64,000 nt of DNA from Aquamicrobium sp. (GCF_023954335.1 NZ_JAMLIE010000001.1:1612001-1676000), one strand, 5' to 3'; positions 43,610 through 54,327 are shown, counted from the stretch's first letter. The notes: a model not told the origin generated them from the sequence alone. Translations and numbers: made by a program.

Positions 43610-43633
43610 TCAAATCAGACAAATTTGATTTGA
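43610..43633. promoter_or_regulatory. Inverted repeat between rpiR-like and binding-protein genes
   Basis: TCAAATCA at 43610-43617 and TGATTTGA at 43626-43633 are exact inverted copies 8 bases apart, in an AT-rich patch. TTGACG follows 22 bases later as a possible -35 for the rightward gene. This is the best candidate operator for the RpiR regulator. Confidence 0.55.
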
Positions 43634-43761
43634 TGAAGAAAAATGTACCGTTCTGTTGACGAATGGCGCCAGCCATTGCATCCTTGTTTCATAAATGCCG
43701 CACGTTTTGCGGGCTGTCCGCAAGGCGTTGGGCAGGCGGCATAACAAAGGGGAAGCGAGAT

Positions 43762-44901
43762 ATGAAAGCACTTCTTTCCGTATCGGCCCTGGTCATGGCG
43801 GCCATGCTCGGCACCGCCGGCGCCCAGGATGTCATCAAGATCGGCGCGCTTTACAATCTGACGGGCGGCATGTCGTCGCTCGACGGCCCGTCCCTGAAGG
43901 GCGCGCAGCTCGCCGCCAAGCAGATCAACGCCGCCGGCGGCCTCCTCGGCAAGCAGATCGAGCTCATCGCCCCGGACGGCAAGACCGACCAGCAGGAAAC
44001 CGCCATCGCCGCCCAGCGCGTGCTCTCGGAGGGCGTCGTCGCCGGCTTCGGCCAGTCCGACACCACCTTCGTCATGGCCGGCGCGCCGCTGTTCCAGGAA
44101 AAGGGCGTTCCGTTCCTCACCTCCGGCGCGACCCACCCCGAGCTGCCGCAATGGGTCGGCGACCACATGTTCATGACCGCCTTCGGCGACGACGACCAGT
44201 CCTACGCCATCGCCGACTACGTCTACGACAAGCTCGGCGCCCGCCGCGTCGCGGTGTGGACCGACAACTCGATGGACTTCACCAAGGCGCTGAGCAAGTT
44301 CTTCGTCGAGCGCTTCAAGGAGAAGGGCGGCGAGATCGTCGGCGAGGACATCTTCATGATGGGCGACACCGACTTCTCGGCCCAGATCGCCCGCCTCGCC
44401 GCCATCGATCCCAAGCCCGACGCGGTGTTCGTCTCGGCGATCCCGTCCGAGGCGGGCCTGTCGGTCAAGCAGATCCGCGAGCAGGGGCTCGATCTCAAGA
44501 TCGTCTCGGGCGACGGCTTCGACACCCAACTCGTCTCGACCGTGCCCGGCCCCGAACTCGCCAACGACGTCTACTTCTCCACCCACACCTATCTCGGCGA
44601 CGACCGCCCGGAGGTGAAGAAGTTCATCGAGGACTACAAGGCCGAATACGGCATCGAGCCGGAGAACTCCTTCGCGCCGCTCGGCTACGACGCGCTCAAC
44701 CTGCTGGCCGACGCCATCAAGCGCGCCAATTCGGACGAGCCGGCGAAGATCCGCGACGCGCTGGCCGAGACCCGCGGCTTCAAGGCGGTCACCGGCGAGA
44801 TCAGCTACACCCGCGAGACCATGGTGCCGCCGAAGCCGATCTCGATCATCAGCGTCACCGGCGGGGAATTCAAGGTTGAGGAAATCTGGCTTCCCGAGTA
44901 A
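43762..44901 (+). CDS. ABC transporter substrate-binding protein, branched-chain amino acid type
   Basis: The product is 379 residues. The signal peptide (MKALLSVSALVMAAMLGTAG, then AQ) is followed by a type I periplasmic binding fold: VIKIGALYNLTGGMSSLDGP, AQLAAKQINAAGGLLGKQIE, and later DTDFSAQIARLAAIDPKPDA. It captures the ligand for the LivGFHM system encoded 3-6 kb away. The ATG is behind GGGGAAGCGAG. Its own promoter shares TTGACG with the transporter operon. Confidence 0.9.
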   Translation: MKALLSVSALVMAAMLGTAGAQDVIKIGALYNLTGGMSSLDGPSLKGAQLAAKQINAAGGLLGKQIELIAPDGKTDQQETAIAAQRVLSEGVVAGFGQSDTTFVMAGAPLFQEKGVPFLTSGATHPELPQWVGDHMFMTAFGDDDQSYAIADYVYDKLGARRVAVWTDNSMDFTKALSKFFVERFKEKGGEIVGEDIFMMGDTDFSAQIARLAAIDPKPDAVFVSAIPSEAGLSVKQIREQGLDLKIVSGDGFDTQLVSTVPGPELANDVYFSTHTYLGDDRPEVKKFIEDYKAEYGIEPENSFAPLGYDALNLLADAIKRANSDEPAKIRDALAETRGFKAVTGEISYTRETMVPPKPISIISVTGGEFKVEEIWLPE

Positions 44902-44973
44902 GCCGGACTTCCTATGAGCGGACGGGGCCTTCGGGCTCCGTCTTCTTTTGTGTCTTACGAGCAAGAGGCAGGA

Positions 44974-45606
44974 ATGAGCGAACAGGCCGGCAGCACCCTT
45001 GCGCGCTACGAGGGCAGGGACCGCAAGCTCGTCGCGGCGCGCACGGCCGTCCTCGTCGTCGACGCGCAGAACGCCGAGCTCGTTCCGGAAGTGCTGGCGC
45101 AGTATCCCGACTTCGACCGCGCCCTGCACGGCCGCGCCTTGCCGGCGATGAAGAGGCTGGTCGACGGCGCCCGCGCGAAGGGTGTCGAGATCGTCTACAC
45201 GGTGATCGAATCCCTGACGCGCGACGGCCGCGACCGCTCGCTCGACCACAAGCTCTCCAACATCCACATCCCGCGCGGCTCGCATCTCGGCAAGGTCATC
45301 GACCTCGTCGCCCCGCATGACGACGACATCGTCCTGACCAAGACCTCGTCCGGCGTCTTCAACTCGACCAATATCGACTATGTCCTGCGCAATCTCGGCG
45401 TCGAGAACGTCGTCGTCGCCGGCTTCCTGACCGACCAGTGCGTCGACATGGCGGTGCGCGACGGCGCCGACCGCGGCTATTACATGATCTGCGCCGAGGA
45501 TGCCTGCGCCACCTATACCGACGAGCGGCACACGACCGGCCTGCGCGCCTTCGGCGGCTATTGCCGCGTCCAGGACGTCGACGCGGTGCTGGCCGACCTC
45601 GTCTGA
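44974..45606 (+). CDS. Isochorismatase-fold cysteine amidohydrolase 2
   Basis: The product is 210 residues with triad Asp30 (VLVVDAQN), Lys123 (LTKTSSGVFNST) and Cys155 (LTDQCVDMAVRDG). It is strikingly similar to the enzyme at 40520-41164: both share LTDQCVD, RDGRDRSLD, and the KTSS-FNSTN block. The start is the ATG behind AGGCAGGA; a longer in-frame start overlaps the end region of the previous gene. Two paralogues in one cluster suggest two successive amide cleavages or two related substrates. Confidence 0.85.
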   Translation: MSEQAGSTLARYEGRDRKLVAARTAVLVVDAQNAELVPEVLAQYPDFDRALHGRALPAMKRLVDGARAKGVEIVYTVIESLTRDGRDRSLDHKLSNIHIPRGSHLGKVIDLVAPHDDDIVLTKTSSGVFNSTNIDYVLRNLGVENVVVAGFLTDQCVDMAVRDGADRGYYMICAEDACATYTDERHTTGLRAFGGYCRVQDVDAVLADLV

Positions 45607-45870
45607 GGATCGGGCGTGCCGCGGCCGCCAGCCTTGGCGTAACATCGGCGTAACATTATCGTGACCCACGGCCGTCCGGCCGCGCGCCGCATCGTCCGCG
45701 AACGGGCGAAACGGCCGGCTGTCGCAGCGATTGCGGCTTTCGGCGGGGTGAAAATGCCGATCCGGCGCTTCGCCGCGTTGAAAGCGGTCGCGCGCGTCCC
45801 TATAACCCGATGAAACGGCAATGCGCGGCGGCCGGAATCGCCGCGGGCACTCCGGACAGAGAGGATATTC

Positions 45871-46980
45871 ATGCCCTGGAGCAATCAGAGTGGCGGCGGC
45901 GGGCCCTGGGGCGGCGGCGGCGGAAACGGTGGCGGCCCGTGGGGCCAGGGACCGCGCGGTCCCGGCGGCCCGGGCGGGCCCGGCGGCACGCCGCCCGATC
46001 TGGAGGACATCATCCGGCGCGGCCAGGACAGGCTGAAGAACGCCCTGCCGGGCGGCGGCGGCGCCAACCCGGCCATGTTCGGCCTCATCGTCCTTGGCCT
46101 GGCCGTGCTGTGGCTGTTCCAGGCGGTCTATACCGTGCAGCCTGACGAGCTGGCCGTCGAGCTGCGCTTCGGCAAGCCCAAGGACGAGATTTCCGAGCCG
46201 GGCCTGCACTTCCACTGGTGGCCGATCGAGACCGTCGAGCGCGCGACCGTGGCCGAGCGCCTGATCAATGTCGGCGAGGCACGGGGCGGCAACGCCTCCA
46301 CCGGGCTGATGCTGTCGGGCGACCAGAACATCGTCGACGTCCGCTTCTCGGTCGCCTATCAGGTCAACGACCCGAAGGCCTATCTGTTCAACGTCTCCGA
46401 TCCCGACGCCACGCTCAGGCAGGTCGCCGAGAGCGCCATGCGCGAGGTGGTCGGCCGCCGTCCGGCACAGGACATCTTCCGCGACGACCGCCAGGGCATC
46501 GCCGAGGACGTGCGCGAGATCATCCAGAACACCATCGACGGCTATGCCGCCGGCCTCGCCGTCACCGCGATCTCGATCGAGGACGCCGCGCCGCCGCGCG
46601 AGGTGGCCGACGCCTTCGAGGAGGTGCAGCGCGCCGAGCAGGACGAGGACCGCTTCGTCGAGGAATCCAACCAGTATTCGAACCAGCAGCTCGGCCGCGC
46701 CCGCGGCGAGGGCGCGCAGATCCGCGAAGACGCGGCCGCCTACAAGAACCGCGTGGTGCAGGAAGCCGAGGGTGAGGCGCAGCGCTTCATCTCGGTCTAC
46801 GACGAATACGCCAAGGCGCCGGACGTGACGCGCAAGCGTCTGTTCCTCGAAACCATGGAGACCGTGCTGAAGAGCTCGAACAAGGTCATCGTCGAGCAGG
46901 GCAGCGGGCAGGGCGTGATCCCCTACCTGCCGTTGCCCGAATTGCGCGCGAACCAGCAGGCCGGCCAGGGAGGCAACTGA
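45871..46980 (+). CDS. hflK: HflK, membrane protease FtsH regulator subunit
   Basis: The product is 369 residues. A glycine/proline-rich cytoplasmic start (about residues 1-60) precedes one membrane helix (MFGLIVLGLAVLWLFQAVYT) and an SPFH/band 7 domain (LAVELRFGKPKDEISEPGLH, then DVRFSVAYQVNDPKAYLF). With HflC it forms the periplasmic cage around FtsH. It overlaps nothing but hflC starts one base after its stop. Confidence 0.93.
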   Translation: MPWSNQSGGGGPWGGGGGNGGGPWGQGPRGPGGPGGPGGTPPDLEDIIRRGQDRLKNALPGGGGANPAMFGLIVLGLAVLWLFQAVYTVQPDELAVELRFGKPKDEISEPGLHFHWWPIETVERATVAERLINVGEARGGNASTGLMLSGDQNIVDVRFSVAYQVNDPKAYLFNVSDPDATLRQVAESAMREVVGRRPAQDIFRDDRQGIAEDVREIIQNTIDGYAAGLAVTAISIEDAAPPREVADAFEEVQRAEQDEDRFVEESNQYSNQQLGRARGEGAQIREDAAAYKNRVVQEAEGEAQRFISVYDEYAKAPDVTRKRLFLETMETVLKSSNKVIVEQGSGQGVIPYLPLPELRANQQAGQGGN

Positions 46981-46981
46981 C

Positions 46982-47935
46982 ATGGCAAACCGTCTTCCCT
47001 TCATCGCGGTCGCCGCCGCGATCGTCCTGTTCCTGATCTGGTCGTCGATCTTCGTCGTCAACGAGCGCCAGCAGGCCATCGTCCTGCGCTTCGGCGAGAT
47101 CGTCGACGTCAAATCCGAGCCGGGCATCTACTTCAAGCTGCCGCTGCCCTTCATCGAGGCCGACAACGTCCAGATGATCGAGGACCGCGTCATGCGCTTC
47201 GACCTCGACGACATCCGCGTCCAGGTCTCGGGCGGCCGCTTCTACGAGGTCGACGCCTTCATCGCCTATCGCATCTCGGACCCGCGCCGGTTCCGCCTCG
47301 CGGTCTCCGGCTCGGTGCCGCTGGCCGAGCAGCGCCTGCGCACCCGCCTCGACGCGGCCCTGCGCCGGGTCTATGGCCTGCGCGGCTTCGAGGCGGCGCT
47401 GTCCGAGGAGCGCGGCTCGATGATGCGCGAGGTCGCCGAGCAGCTTCGCCCCGACGCCACCTCGCTCGGTCTCCAGATCGTCGATGTCCGCATTCGCCGC
47501 ACCGACCTGACGGCCGAGGTGTCGCAGCAGACCTACGAGCGCATGCGGGCCGAGCGCCTCGCCGAGGCCGAGCGCCTGCGTGCCCGTGGCCGCGAGGCGG
47601 CGCAGCGCATCCGCGCCCGCGCCGACCGCGAGGTGGTCGAGATCGTCGCCGACGCGCGCCGCGAATCGGAGATCCTGCGCGGCGAGGGCGAGGCGGAGCG
47701 CAACGCGATCTTCGCCGACGCCTTCAACCGCGATCCCGACTTCTTCGAGTTCTATCGCTCGATGGCGGCCTATACGTCCGCCCTGCAGGGCTCGGGAACG
47801 ACCATGCTGCTGTCGCCGGATTCGGACTTCTTCCGCTTCTTCGGCAGCGCGCAGGGGCAGGCGCAGCCCGCCCCCGCGGCTCCGGCGGCTCCGGCTGCGC
47901 CGGCGGCCCCCGCCGGCCCGGCGACACAGCAGTAG
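46982..47935 (+). CDS. hflC: HflC, membrane protease FtsH regulator subunit
   Basis: The product is 317 residues. N-terminal membrane helix (FIAVAAAIVLFLIWSSIFVV), then the SPFH domain (NERQQAIVLRFGEIVDVKSE, EPGIYFKLPLPFIEADNVQM). A long helical part (AERLAEAERLRARGREAAQR) follows, and a proline/alanine-rich tail ends the protein. It forms alternating rings with HflK. The DUF2065 gene starts within 2 bases of its stop. Confidence 0.93.
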   Translation: MANRLPFIAVAAAIVLFLIWSSIFVVNERQQAIVLRFGEIVDVKSEPGIYFKLPLPFIEADNVQMIEDRVMRFDLDDIRVQVSGGRFYEVDAFIAYRISDPRRFRLAVSGSVPLAEQRLRTRLDAALRRVYGLRGFEAALSEERGSMMREVAEQLRPDATSLGLQIVDVRIRRTDLTAEVSQQTYERMRAERLAEAERLRARGREAAQRIRARADREVVEIVADARRESEILRGEGEAERNAIFADAFNRDPDFFEFYRSMAAYTSALQGSGTTMLLSPDSDFFRFFGSAQGQAQPAPAAPAAPAAPAAPAGPATQQ

Positions 47936-47936
47936 C

Positions 47937-48122
47937 GTGGACGATTTTCTCGTCGCGCTCGGCCTCGTGCTCGTCATCGAGGGCGTGCTCTATGGCGGCC
48001 TGCCGAACCTCGCGCGGCGGCTGGCCGCCGAGGTTCTGGCGACGCCGGAGCAGACACTGCGCACGGCCGGGCTGGTCGCCGCCGCCATCGGCGTCGGCAT
48101 CGTCTGGCTGGTGCGGACCTGA
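47937..48122 (+). CDS. DUF2065 small membrane protein
   Basis: The product is 61 residues from a GTG start, with two membrane helices: FLVALGLVLVIEGVLYGGLP and TAGLVAAAIGVGIVWLVR. DUF2065 proteins are regularly encoded after hflC. The function is unknown; a link to the HflKC-FtsH complex is suggested by gene order. Confidence 0.8.
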   Translation: MDDFLVALGLVLVIEGVLYGGLPNLARRLAAEVLATPEQTLRTAGLVAAAIGVGIVWLVRT

Positions 48123-48178
48123 GGGCGTGAAGGCCGGATCGTCCCGTCAGCGGGAAAATCCGGCCCGGAGCAAGTCCA

Positions 48179-48201
48179 GGAAAAGTGTGAAGCACTTTTC
48201 C
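48179..48201 (+). repeat. Second copy of the dispersed intergenic repeat
   Basis: GGAAAAGTG-TGAAG-CACTTTTCC forms a perfect 9-base hairpin, and GGAAAAGTGTGAAGC matches the copy at 25062-25084 on the opposite strand. It lies in the gap before degP. Confidence 0.6.
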
Positions 48202-48303
48202 GTCCGGAATTGCGTAGAAACGATCCAGCGCCGCAAACGCGCCTCAATCCCGGAAAGGATGGGGCGTCACGTCGGTTCCCAGTTCCACCCGGAGACGATT
48301 TCC

Positions 48304-49842
<1,539 letters not shown>

Positions 49843-49877
49843 CCGCCGACGCGGTCGGGACTGAATGAGCGGCGGCT

Positions 49878-50447
49878 TCAGGCCGCCGCTTGGCGTTTGC
49901 GCCACTCATCGCGGGCGAGCGTGTAGAAGACGTGGCGCTTCAGCGCCGGGTGGGTGTCCGGCACCTTGGGATGGTCGAAATCACTCCCCGGCACGTGGCG
50001 CATGCCGAGGCGGCGCATGACGCCGACCGAAGCATGGTTGTCGTGGACGGCGAAGGAGACGATCTCGTCGAGGCCGAGCGTCTCGAAGCCGAAGCGCAGC
50101 CACGCCTCGCCTGCTTCGGTGACATAGCCCTTGCCCTGGAATTCCGGCGCGAGCCGCCAGCCGATCTCGGTCGCGCCAGCCGGGCGCGGCGGGATCGGCC
50201 CGGACGGATAGAGCCCGGCGAAGCCGGCGCAGGCGCCGCTCTCCTTCACCTCCAGCGCCGCGAAGCCGTAGCCGCGTTCCTCGTTGCCGGCGCGCAAGCT
50301 GTCGAGGAAGGCGTCCGCCTCGTCGCGCGTGCGGCGGAAGGGGAAGAAACGCATCACCTCCTCGTCGGAATTGATGCGGAAGAAGAGATCGCGGTCGCGA
50401 TCCTCCCAGTTGCGGATGATAAGGCGTGGCGTTTCCAGCCGGATCAC
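49878..50447 (-). CDS. GNAT acetyltransferase, RimJ/RimL type
   Basis: The product is 189 residues. The start LETPRLIIRNWEDRDRDLFF and the acetyl-CoA site WRLAPEFQGKGYVTEAGEAW (Q-x-x-G-x-G/A) with FAVHDNHASVGVMRRLGM are typical for the RimJ/L-like group. The substrate cannot be told. The GTG start overlaps the serB stop (GTGA), so it is translated together with serB. Confidence 0.85.
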   Translation of the reverse strand: MIRLETPRLIIRNWEDRDRDLFFRINSDEEVMRFFPFRRTRDEADAFLDSLRAGNEERGYGFAALEVKESGACAGFAGLYPSGPIPPRPAGATEIGWRLAPEFQGKGYVTEAGEAWLRFGFETLGLDEIVSFAVHDNHASVGVMRRLGMRHVPGSDFDHPKVPDTHPALKRHVFYTLARDEWRKRQAAA

Positions 50448-51331
50448 GCGACGAACTCCTCCCGGCGATAGCCCTGGAGGTAGAGCAGGGCGGTCAGGTC
50501 GCCATGGTCGATGCGGATCTTCGCGCGCTCGGCGACAGCCGGCTTGGCGTGGAGCGCGACGCCGGTGCCGGCGAGGTCGAGCATGTCGAGGTCGTTCGCC
50601 CCGTCGCCGACGGCGATGGCGTCGGCCGGCGTCAGGCCGAGCCCGGCCGCGATCTCGCAAAGCGCCTCGGCCTTCGCCTCGCGCCCGAGGATCGGGTCGG
50701 CGACCTCGCCGGTCAGCCGCCCGTCGCGCTCGATCAGCGTGTTGGAGCGGTGCTCGTGGAAGCCGAGCTTCGCCGCGATCGGGCCGGTGAAGGTGCGGAA
50801 GCCGCCGGAGACCAGCGCGGTACGCGCGCCGGCCGCGTTCATGGTGGCGACGAGCGCGCGCGCGCCGGCGGCGAGCGTCAGGCGCGTGTCGATGATCCGG
50901 GCGATGACGCCGGCATCCAGCCCCTTGAGCAGCGCGACGCGCTCGCGCAGGGCCGGCTCGAAGGCGATCTCGCCATTCATCGAGCGGGCGGTGATCGCCG
51001 CGACATGCGCCTTGACGCCGACCTCGTCGGCCAGCTCGTCGATGCATTCCTGGTCGATCATGGTCGAATCCATGTCGGCGAGCAGCAGCTTCTTGCGCCG
51101 CGTCGCCGCCTCCTGCACGGCGACGTCGACGGGCGCATGACTGAGCGCGGCGCGCAGCGCGGCGAGCGCGGCGCCGGCCTCGGCGCCCTCGGGCAGGTGA
51201 AGATCGGCGGCGACGCCCTCGGCCAGCCAGTCGATGGCGCTTGCGCCCACAGCGCGCAAGGCTCTATCAGCGAGGTCGGACCTGAGTTCCGGCCGGGAAG
51301 GATTGGCGATCAGCGTGGCGACGAGCGGCAT
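50444..51331 (-). CDS. serB: Phosphoserine phosphatase SerB
   Basis: The product is 295 residues. HAD motif I is LLADMDSTMIDQECIDELA (DxDxT), motif II the Ser in ALVSGGFRTFTGPIA, and the last Asp pair in AVGDGANDLDML. An N-terminal ACT-like part precedes it, as in rhizobial SerB. It makes serine from phosphoserine, the last step of the pathway. The start at 51331 overlaps the miaA start on the other strand by two bases. Confidence 0.93.
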   Translation of the reverse strand: MPLVATLIANPSRPELRSDLADRALRAVGASAIDWLAEGVAADLHLPEGAEAGAALAALRAALSHAPVDVAVQEAATRRKKLLLADMDSTMIDQECIDELADEVGVKAHVAAITARSMNGEIAFEPALRERVALLKGLDAGVIARIIDTRLTLAAGARALVATMNAAGARTALVSGGFRTFTGPIAAKLGFHEHRSNTLIERDGRLTGEVADPILGREAKAEALCEIAAGLGLTPADAIAVGDGANDLDMLDLAGTGVALHAKPAVAERAKIRIDHGDLTALLYLQGYRREEFVA

Positions 51332-52274
51332 GGGTGAACCTTGGGACATATCCGGGAGCGCGGCCGGCAGGCGACCGCTGAAGGGCGCGATCCTGATAGC
51401 CGGGCCGACCGCCAGCGGCAAGTCGGCGCTGGCCCTGAAACTCGCCCGCGAGACGGGCGGGGTGATCGTCAACGCCGATTCCATGCAGGTCTATGCCGGC
51501 CTGCGCGTGCTGACGGCGCGGCCGGACGCGGCGGACGAGGCGGAGATCCCGCATCTTCTCTACGGCCATGTCGATCCGGCGGAAAGCTATTCGACCGGCC
51601 GTTATCTGCGTGATGTCCCCGCCCTTGCCGGGGACGGGGCTTTTGCGGGACGAACGGCGATTTTCGTCGGCGGGACGGGGCTTTATTTCCGCGCCTTGAT
51701 TCAGGGTCTTTCCGAAATGCCCGAGGTGCCTGAAGAGATTCGGCAAAAATGGCGCGCGGCGGCGCGGGAGGAGGGTGCGCCGGCGCTCCACCGGCTGCTC
51801 GGCGCGCGCGACCCGGCGGCGGCGGCCGCCATCCACGAGGCCGACGCCCAGCGCATCGTGCGCGCGCTCGAGGTGCTGGAGGCGTCGGGCCGGCCGATCT
51901 CGCATTGGCAGAAGGCCGCGGGCGCGCCGGCGGTCGATGCGGACAGCGCGCGGCTTCTCGTCATCGAGCCGGACAGGGACGAACTGGCGGCGCGGATCGC
52001 GCGCCGCTTCGACGCCATGCTGGACGAGGGCGCGCTGGAGGAGGCGCGGGCGATCGGCGCGCGCGGCCTCGACCCGGCCCTGCCGGCGATGAAGGCGATC
52101 GGCGTGCGCGAGCTTCTCGTCGCCGACCGGGGCGAGATGCCGTTCGAAGAGGCGGTCGAGCGGGCGAAGACGGCGACGCGCCGATACGCCAAGCGGCAGA
52201 TGACGTGGTTCCGCACCCAGTTCGGCCCCGAATGGCGACGCATCGCCATGGGCGAGGCGGTCGATCTCCGTTGA
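51330..52274 (+). CDS. miaA: tRNA dimethylallyltransferase MiaA
   Basis: The product is 314 residues. P-loop GPTASGKSALALKLA, NADSMQVYAGLRVLTARP, and VGGTGLYFRALIQGLSEMPE are MiaA hallmarks; the C-terminal RYAKRQMTWFRTQF binds tRNA. It adds the dimethylallyl group at A37. The ATG at 51330 is inside the start region of the divergent serB gene; the conserved part begins at residue 18, so a later non-ATG start cannot be excluded. Divergent serB-miaA order is common in rhizobia. Confidence 0.92.
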   Translation: MGEPWDISGSAAGRRPLKGAILIAGPTASGKSALALKLARETGGVIVNADSMQVYAGLRVLTARPDAADEAEIPHLLYGHVDPAESYSTGRYLRDVPALAGDGAFAGRTAIFVGGTGLYFRALIQGLSEMPEVPEEIRQKWRAAAREEGAPALHRLLGARDPAAAAAIHEADAQRIVRALEVLEASGRPISHWQKAAGAPAVDADSARLLVIEPDRDELAARIARRFDAMLDEGALEEARAIGARGLDPALPAMKAIGVRELLVADRGEMPFEEAVERAKTATRRYAKRQMTWFRTQFGPEWRRIAMGEAVDLR

Positions 52275-52284
52275 AGGGAGCGCC

Positions 52285-54120
52285 TTATTCGTAGAGCCGC
52301 CGCAGCCCGTCATCGTCGCGGAAGCGGCGGCGGAAGCGGTCTTCCGGCTGCGGCGCGCGCTTTTCGGGCGGGACCGGCGGCAGGGACGGCGGCGGGTCGC
52401 CCGCCTGGAACAGCGGGTCGACCGGCAGGCCGAGGCCGGAGGGCTGCGCGGAGCCGGGCGTGGCCGCGCCGCGCAGATTGGCGACCAGCGTCTGGATATC
52501 GATCTCGCCGTCGCCGGCAGCCGGCTCGCTTTCCGGCCGGCGGCGCGCGCCGGGCAGGAGCGAGGGCGCGAGATACTCGAACTTCATGCGCATCGTCGTC
52601 GCCACGCCCTCGCCGAAGGCGATGGCCTCGCGCTGGCCCATCGACGACAGGAAGGACAGCGTCGAGGCCGAGGAATCGGCGATGGCCGAGCGGATGATGT
52701 CCTGGTCGACCTCGTTGGCCAGCCGCATGGCGAAGATGGTCGAGCATTGCGACAGGACGGTGGGGTCGAGCTCTCCCGGCCGCTGGGTGACGACGCCGAG
52801 ATAGCAGCCGTACTTGCGCCCTTCCTTGGCGATGCGCGACAGCGCATGGCGGGTGGGCGCGAAGCCGAGGCGCGGGTCGGCCGGCATGTAGCGGTGCGCT
52901 TCCTCGCACAGCACGAGCAGCTTCAGCCGGCCCTGGCTGTTGACCGTGAGGTCGAAGGCCATGCGCGCCAGCACCGAGCACACCGAATTGACCACCTCCG
53001 ACGGCAGCACCGAAAGATCGAGGCAGGTGATCGGCTTGCCCTCGTGCGGCACGCGGAAGATGCGGCCGACCGTCTCGTGGATGTTGTCGTCGATCAACCG
53101 CGAGGCGAACATGAAGCGATAGGACGGATCGTTCATCGCCGCGTCGATGCGGATGCGCAGCGCGCGATAGATCGGCCGCTCGCTCTTGGCCTCCAGCATG
53201 CCCATGCGGTCGTCGATCAGCCTGAGCACGTCGGCGATGCGGTAGGGCACGGGCGTATCGGCAGTGATGCCGCTGGCGTCGGCCGGGCGGCGCATCAGCG
53301 CGGCGCCGGACGGGGCGCGGTAGCTCTGCTTCGCGAGCGGGATCAGGTCGCGCAGCAGGTCGACCTCCTCCGGGATCGGCTCGCGGCCGCGATACAGCAC
53401 CTCGACCAGCTCCTCCAGCCGGAACAGCCAGAACGGCAGCTCCAGCGTCCGGGTGTTGATGCGCACCGACTGGTCGGGGAAGGCGGCGGAGAACTCGTTG
53501 TGCGGGTCGAGGATCAGCACCCGCAGGTCCGGGCGCGCGCCGATGGCCTTGCGCACCAGCAGCGATACCGCCGTCGACTTGCCGACGCCGGTGGTGCCGA
53601 CGACGGCGAAATGGCGGTTGAGCGTGTCATCGATGGCGATGCGCGCCTCGACCGTCTCGTCCTGCGCAAGCTGGCCGAGGGTCAGCCCCCGCCGGCCGGC
53701 GAGATCGTAGACGGCCTCGAGGTCGCGGGCGCGGATGCGATGGGCGATCGCGCCGATATGCGGATAGGCGGTGATACCGCGGTCGAACACCGGGCCGCGG
53801 CCCTCGACGTCGCGCACCTCGCCGACCAGCTCGATATGGACGTTGATCGGGTTGCGGCCGTTCTCGTCCCACGCCTGCACCGGCGTCTCGATGCGATAGA
53901 CGAGGCCGACCGTGCGGATGGCGCCGAGATTGATCGAGACCATGCGACCGACGTTCCACTGGGCGAGAACCTGCGCCTGCTCGTCGCAGGCATAGGCCGC
54001 GAGCGTGGCGCGCGCGCCGTCGCAGTGGATGACGTGTCCAAGGACGCGCAGGTCGGGCTGCGCCGCGTCGCGCCGCTCCTGACTGGTCGTTTCGCCGGGT
54101 TCGGCCCGTTCAACGAACAT
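52285..54120 (-). CDS. HerA-like ATPase (DUF87)
   Basis: The product is 611 residues. An N-terminal HAS-barrel-like domain (about 20-170) is followed by the ATPase: Walker A VVGTTGVGKSTAVSLLV, Walker B LKLLVLCEEAHRYMP, sensor VVTQRPGELDPTVLSQCS. HerA ATPases form hexamers that pump DNA, usually with NurA, which is not encoded nearby. This form is widespread in alphaproteobacteria with unclear function. A proline-rich C-terminal tail is present. Confidence 0.85.
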   Translation of the reverse strand: MFVERAEPGETTSQERRDAAQPDLRVLGHVIHCDGARATLAAYACDEQAQVLAQWNVGRMVSINLGAIRTVGLVYRIETPVQAWDENGRNPINVHIELVGEVRDVEGRGPVFDRGITAYPHIGAIAHRIRARDLEAVYDLAGRRGLTLGQLAQDETVEARIAIDDTLNRHFAVVGTTGVGKSTAVSLLVRKAIGARPDLRVLILDPHNEFSAAFPDQSVRINTRTLELPFWLFRLEELVEVLYRGREPIPEEVDLLRDLIPLAKQSYRAPSGAALMRRPADASGITADTPVPYRIADVLRLIDDRMGMLEAKSERPIYRALRIRIDAAMNDPSYRFMFASRLIDDNIHETVGRIFRVPHEGKPITCLDLSVLPSEVVNSVCSVLARMAFDLTVNSQGRLKLLVLCEEAHRYMPADPRLGFAPTRHALSRIAKEGRKYGCYLGVVTQRPGELDPTVLSQCSTIFAMRLANEVDQDIIRSAIADSSASTLSFLSSMGQREAIAFGEGVATTMRMKFEYLAPSLLPGARRRPESEPAAGDGEIDIQTLVANLRGAATPGSAQPSGLGLPVDPLFQAGDPPPSLPPVPPEKRAPQPEDRFRRRFRDDDGLRRLYE

Positions 54121-54327
54121 CGATGGTTCCTACCCCCTGCCTCGAACCGCCACCCTAGCCGTACCGGGTTAAGGTCGCGTGTTTTCCGATGGTTAAGAAT
54201 GATTGACGAGAAATCCCGTTAACCTTTCGGAAGCCACCGCGCTTAAGGGCCCGGAAATCGCCGCGTGCGACAAATACGTCCCGGCGTCCGTCCCGACGGT
54301 CGGCGCGGGCAGACAGGAGCTGCGGCT

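Noticed and set aside
43615..47127. A 1170-codon open frame on the minus strand
   Set aside because: It runs antisense through the binding protein, amidohydrolase and hflK genes, which have clear motifs. Its composition (Asp/Val/Arg/Leu-rich, repetitive) is that of a shadow frame.
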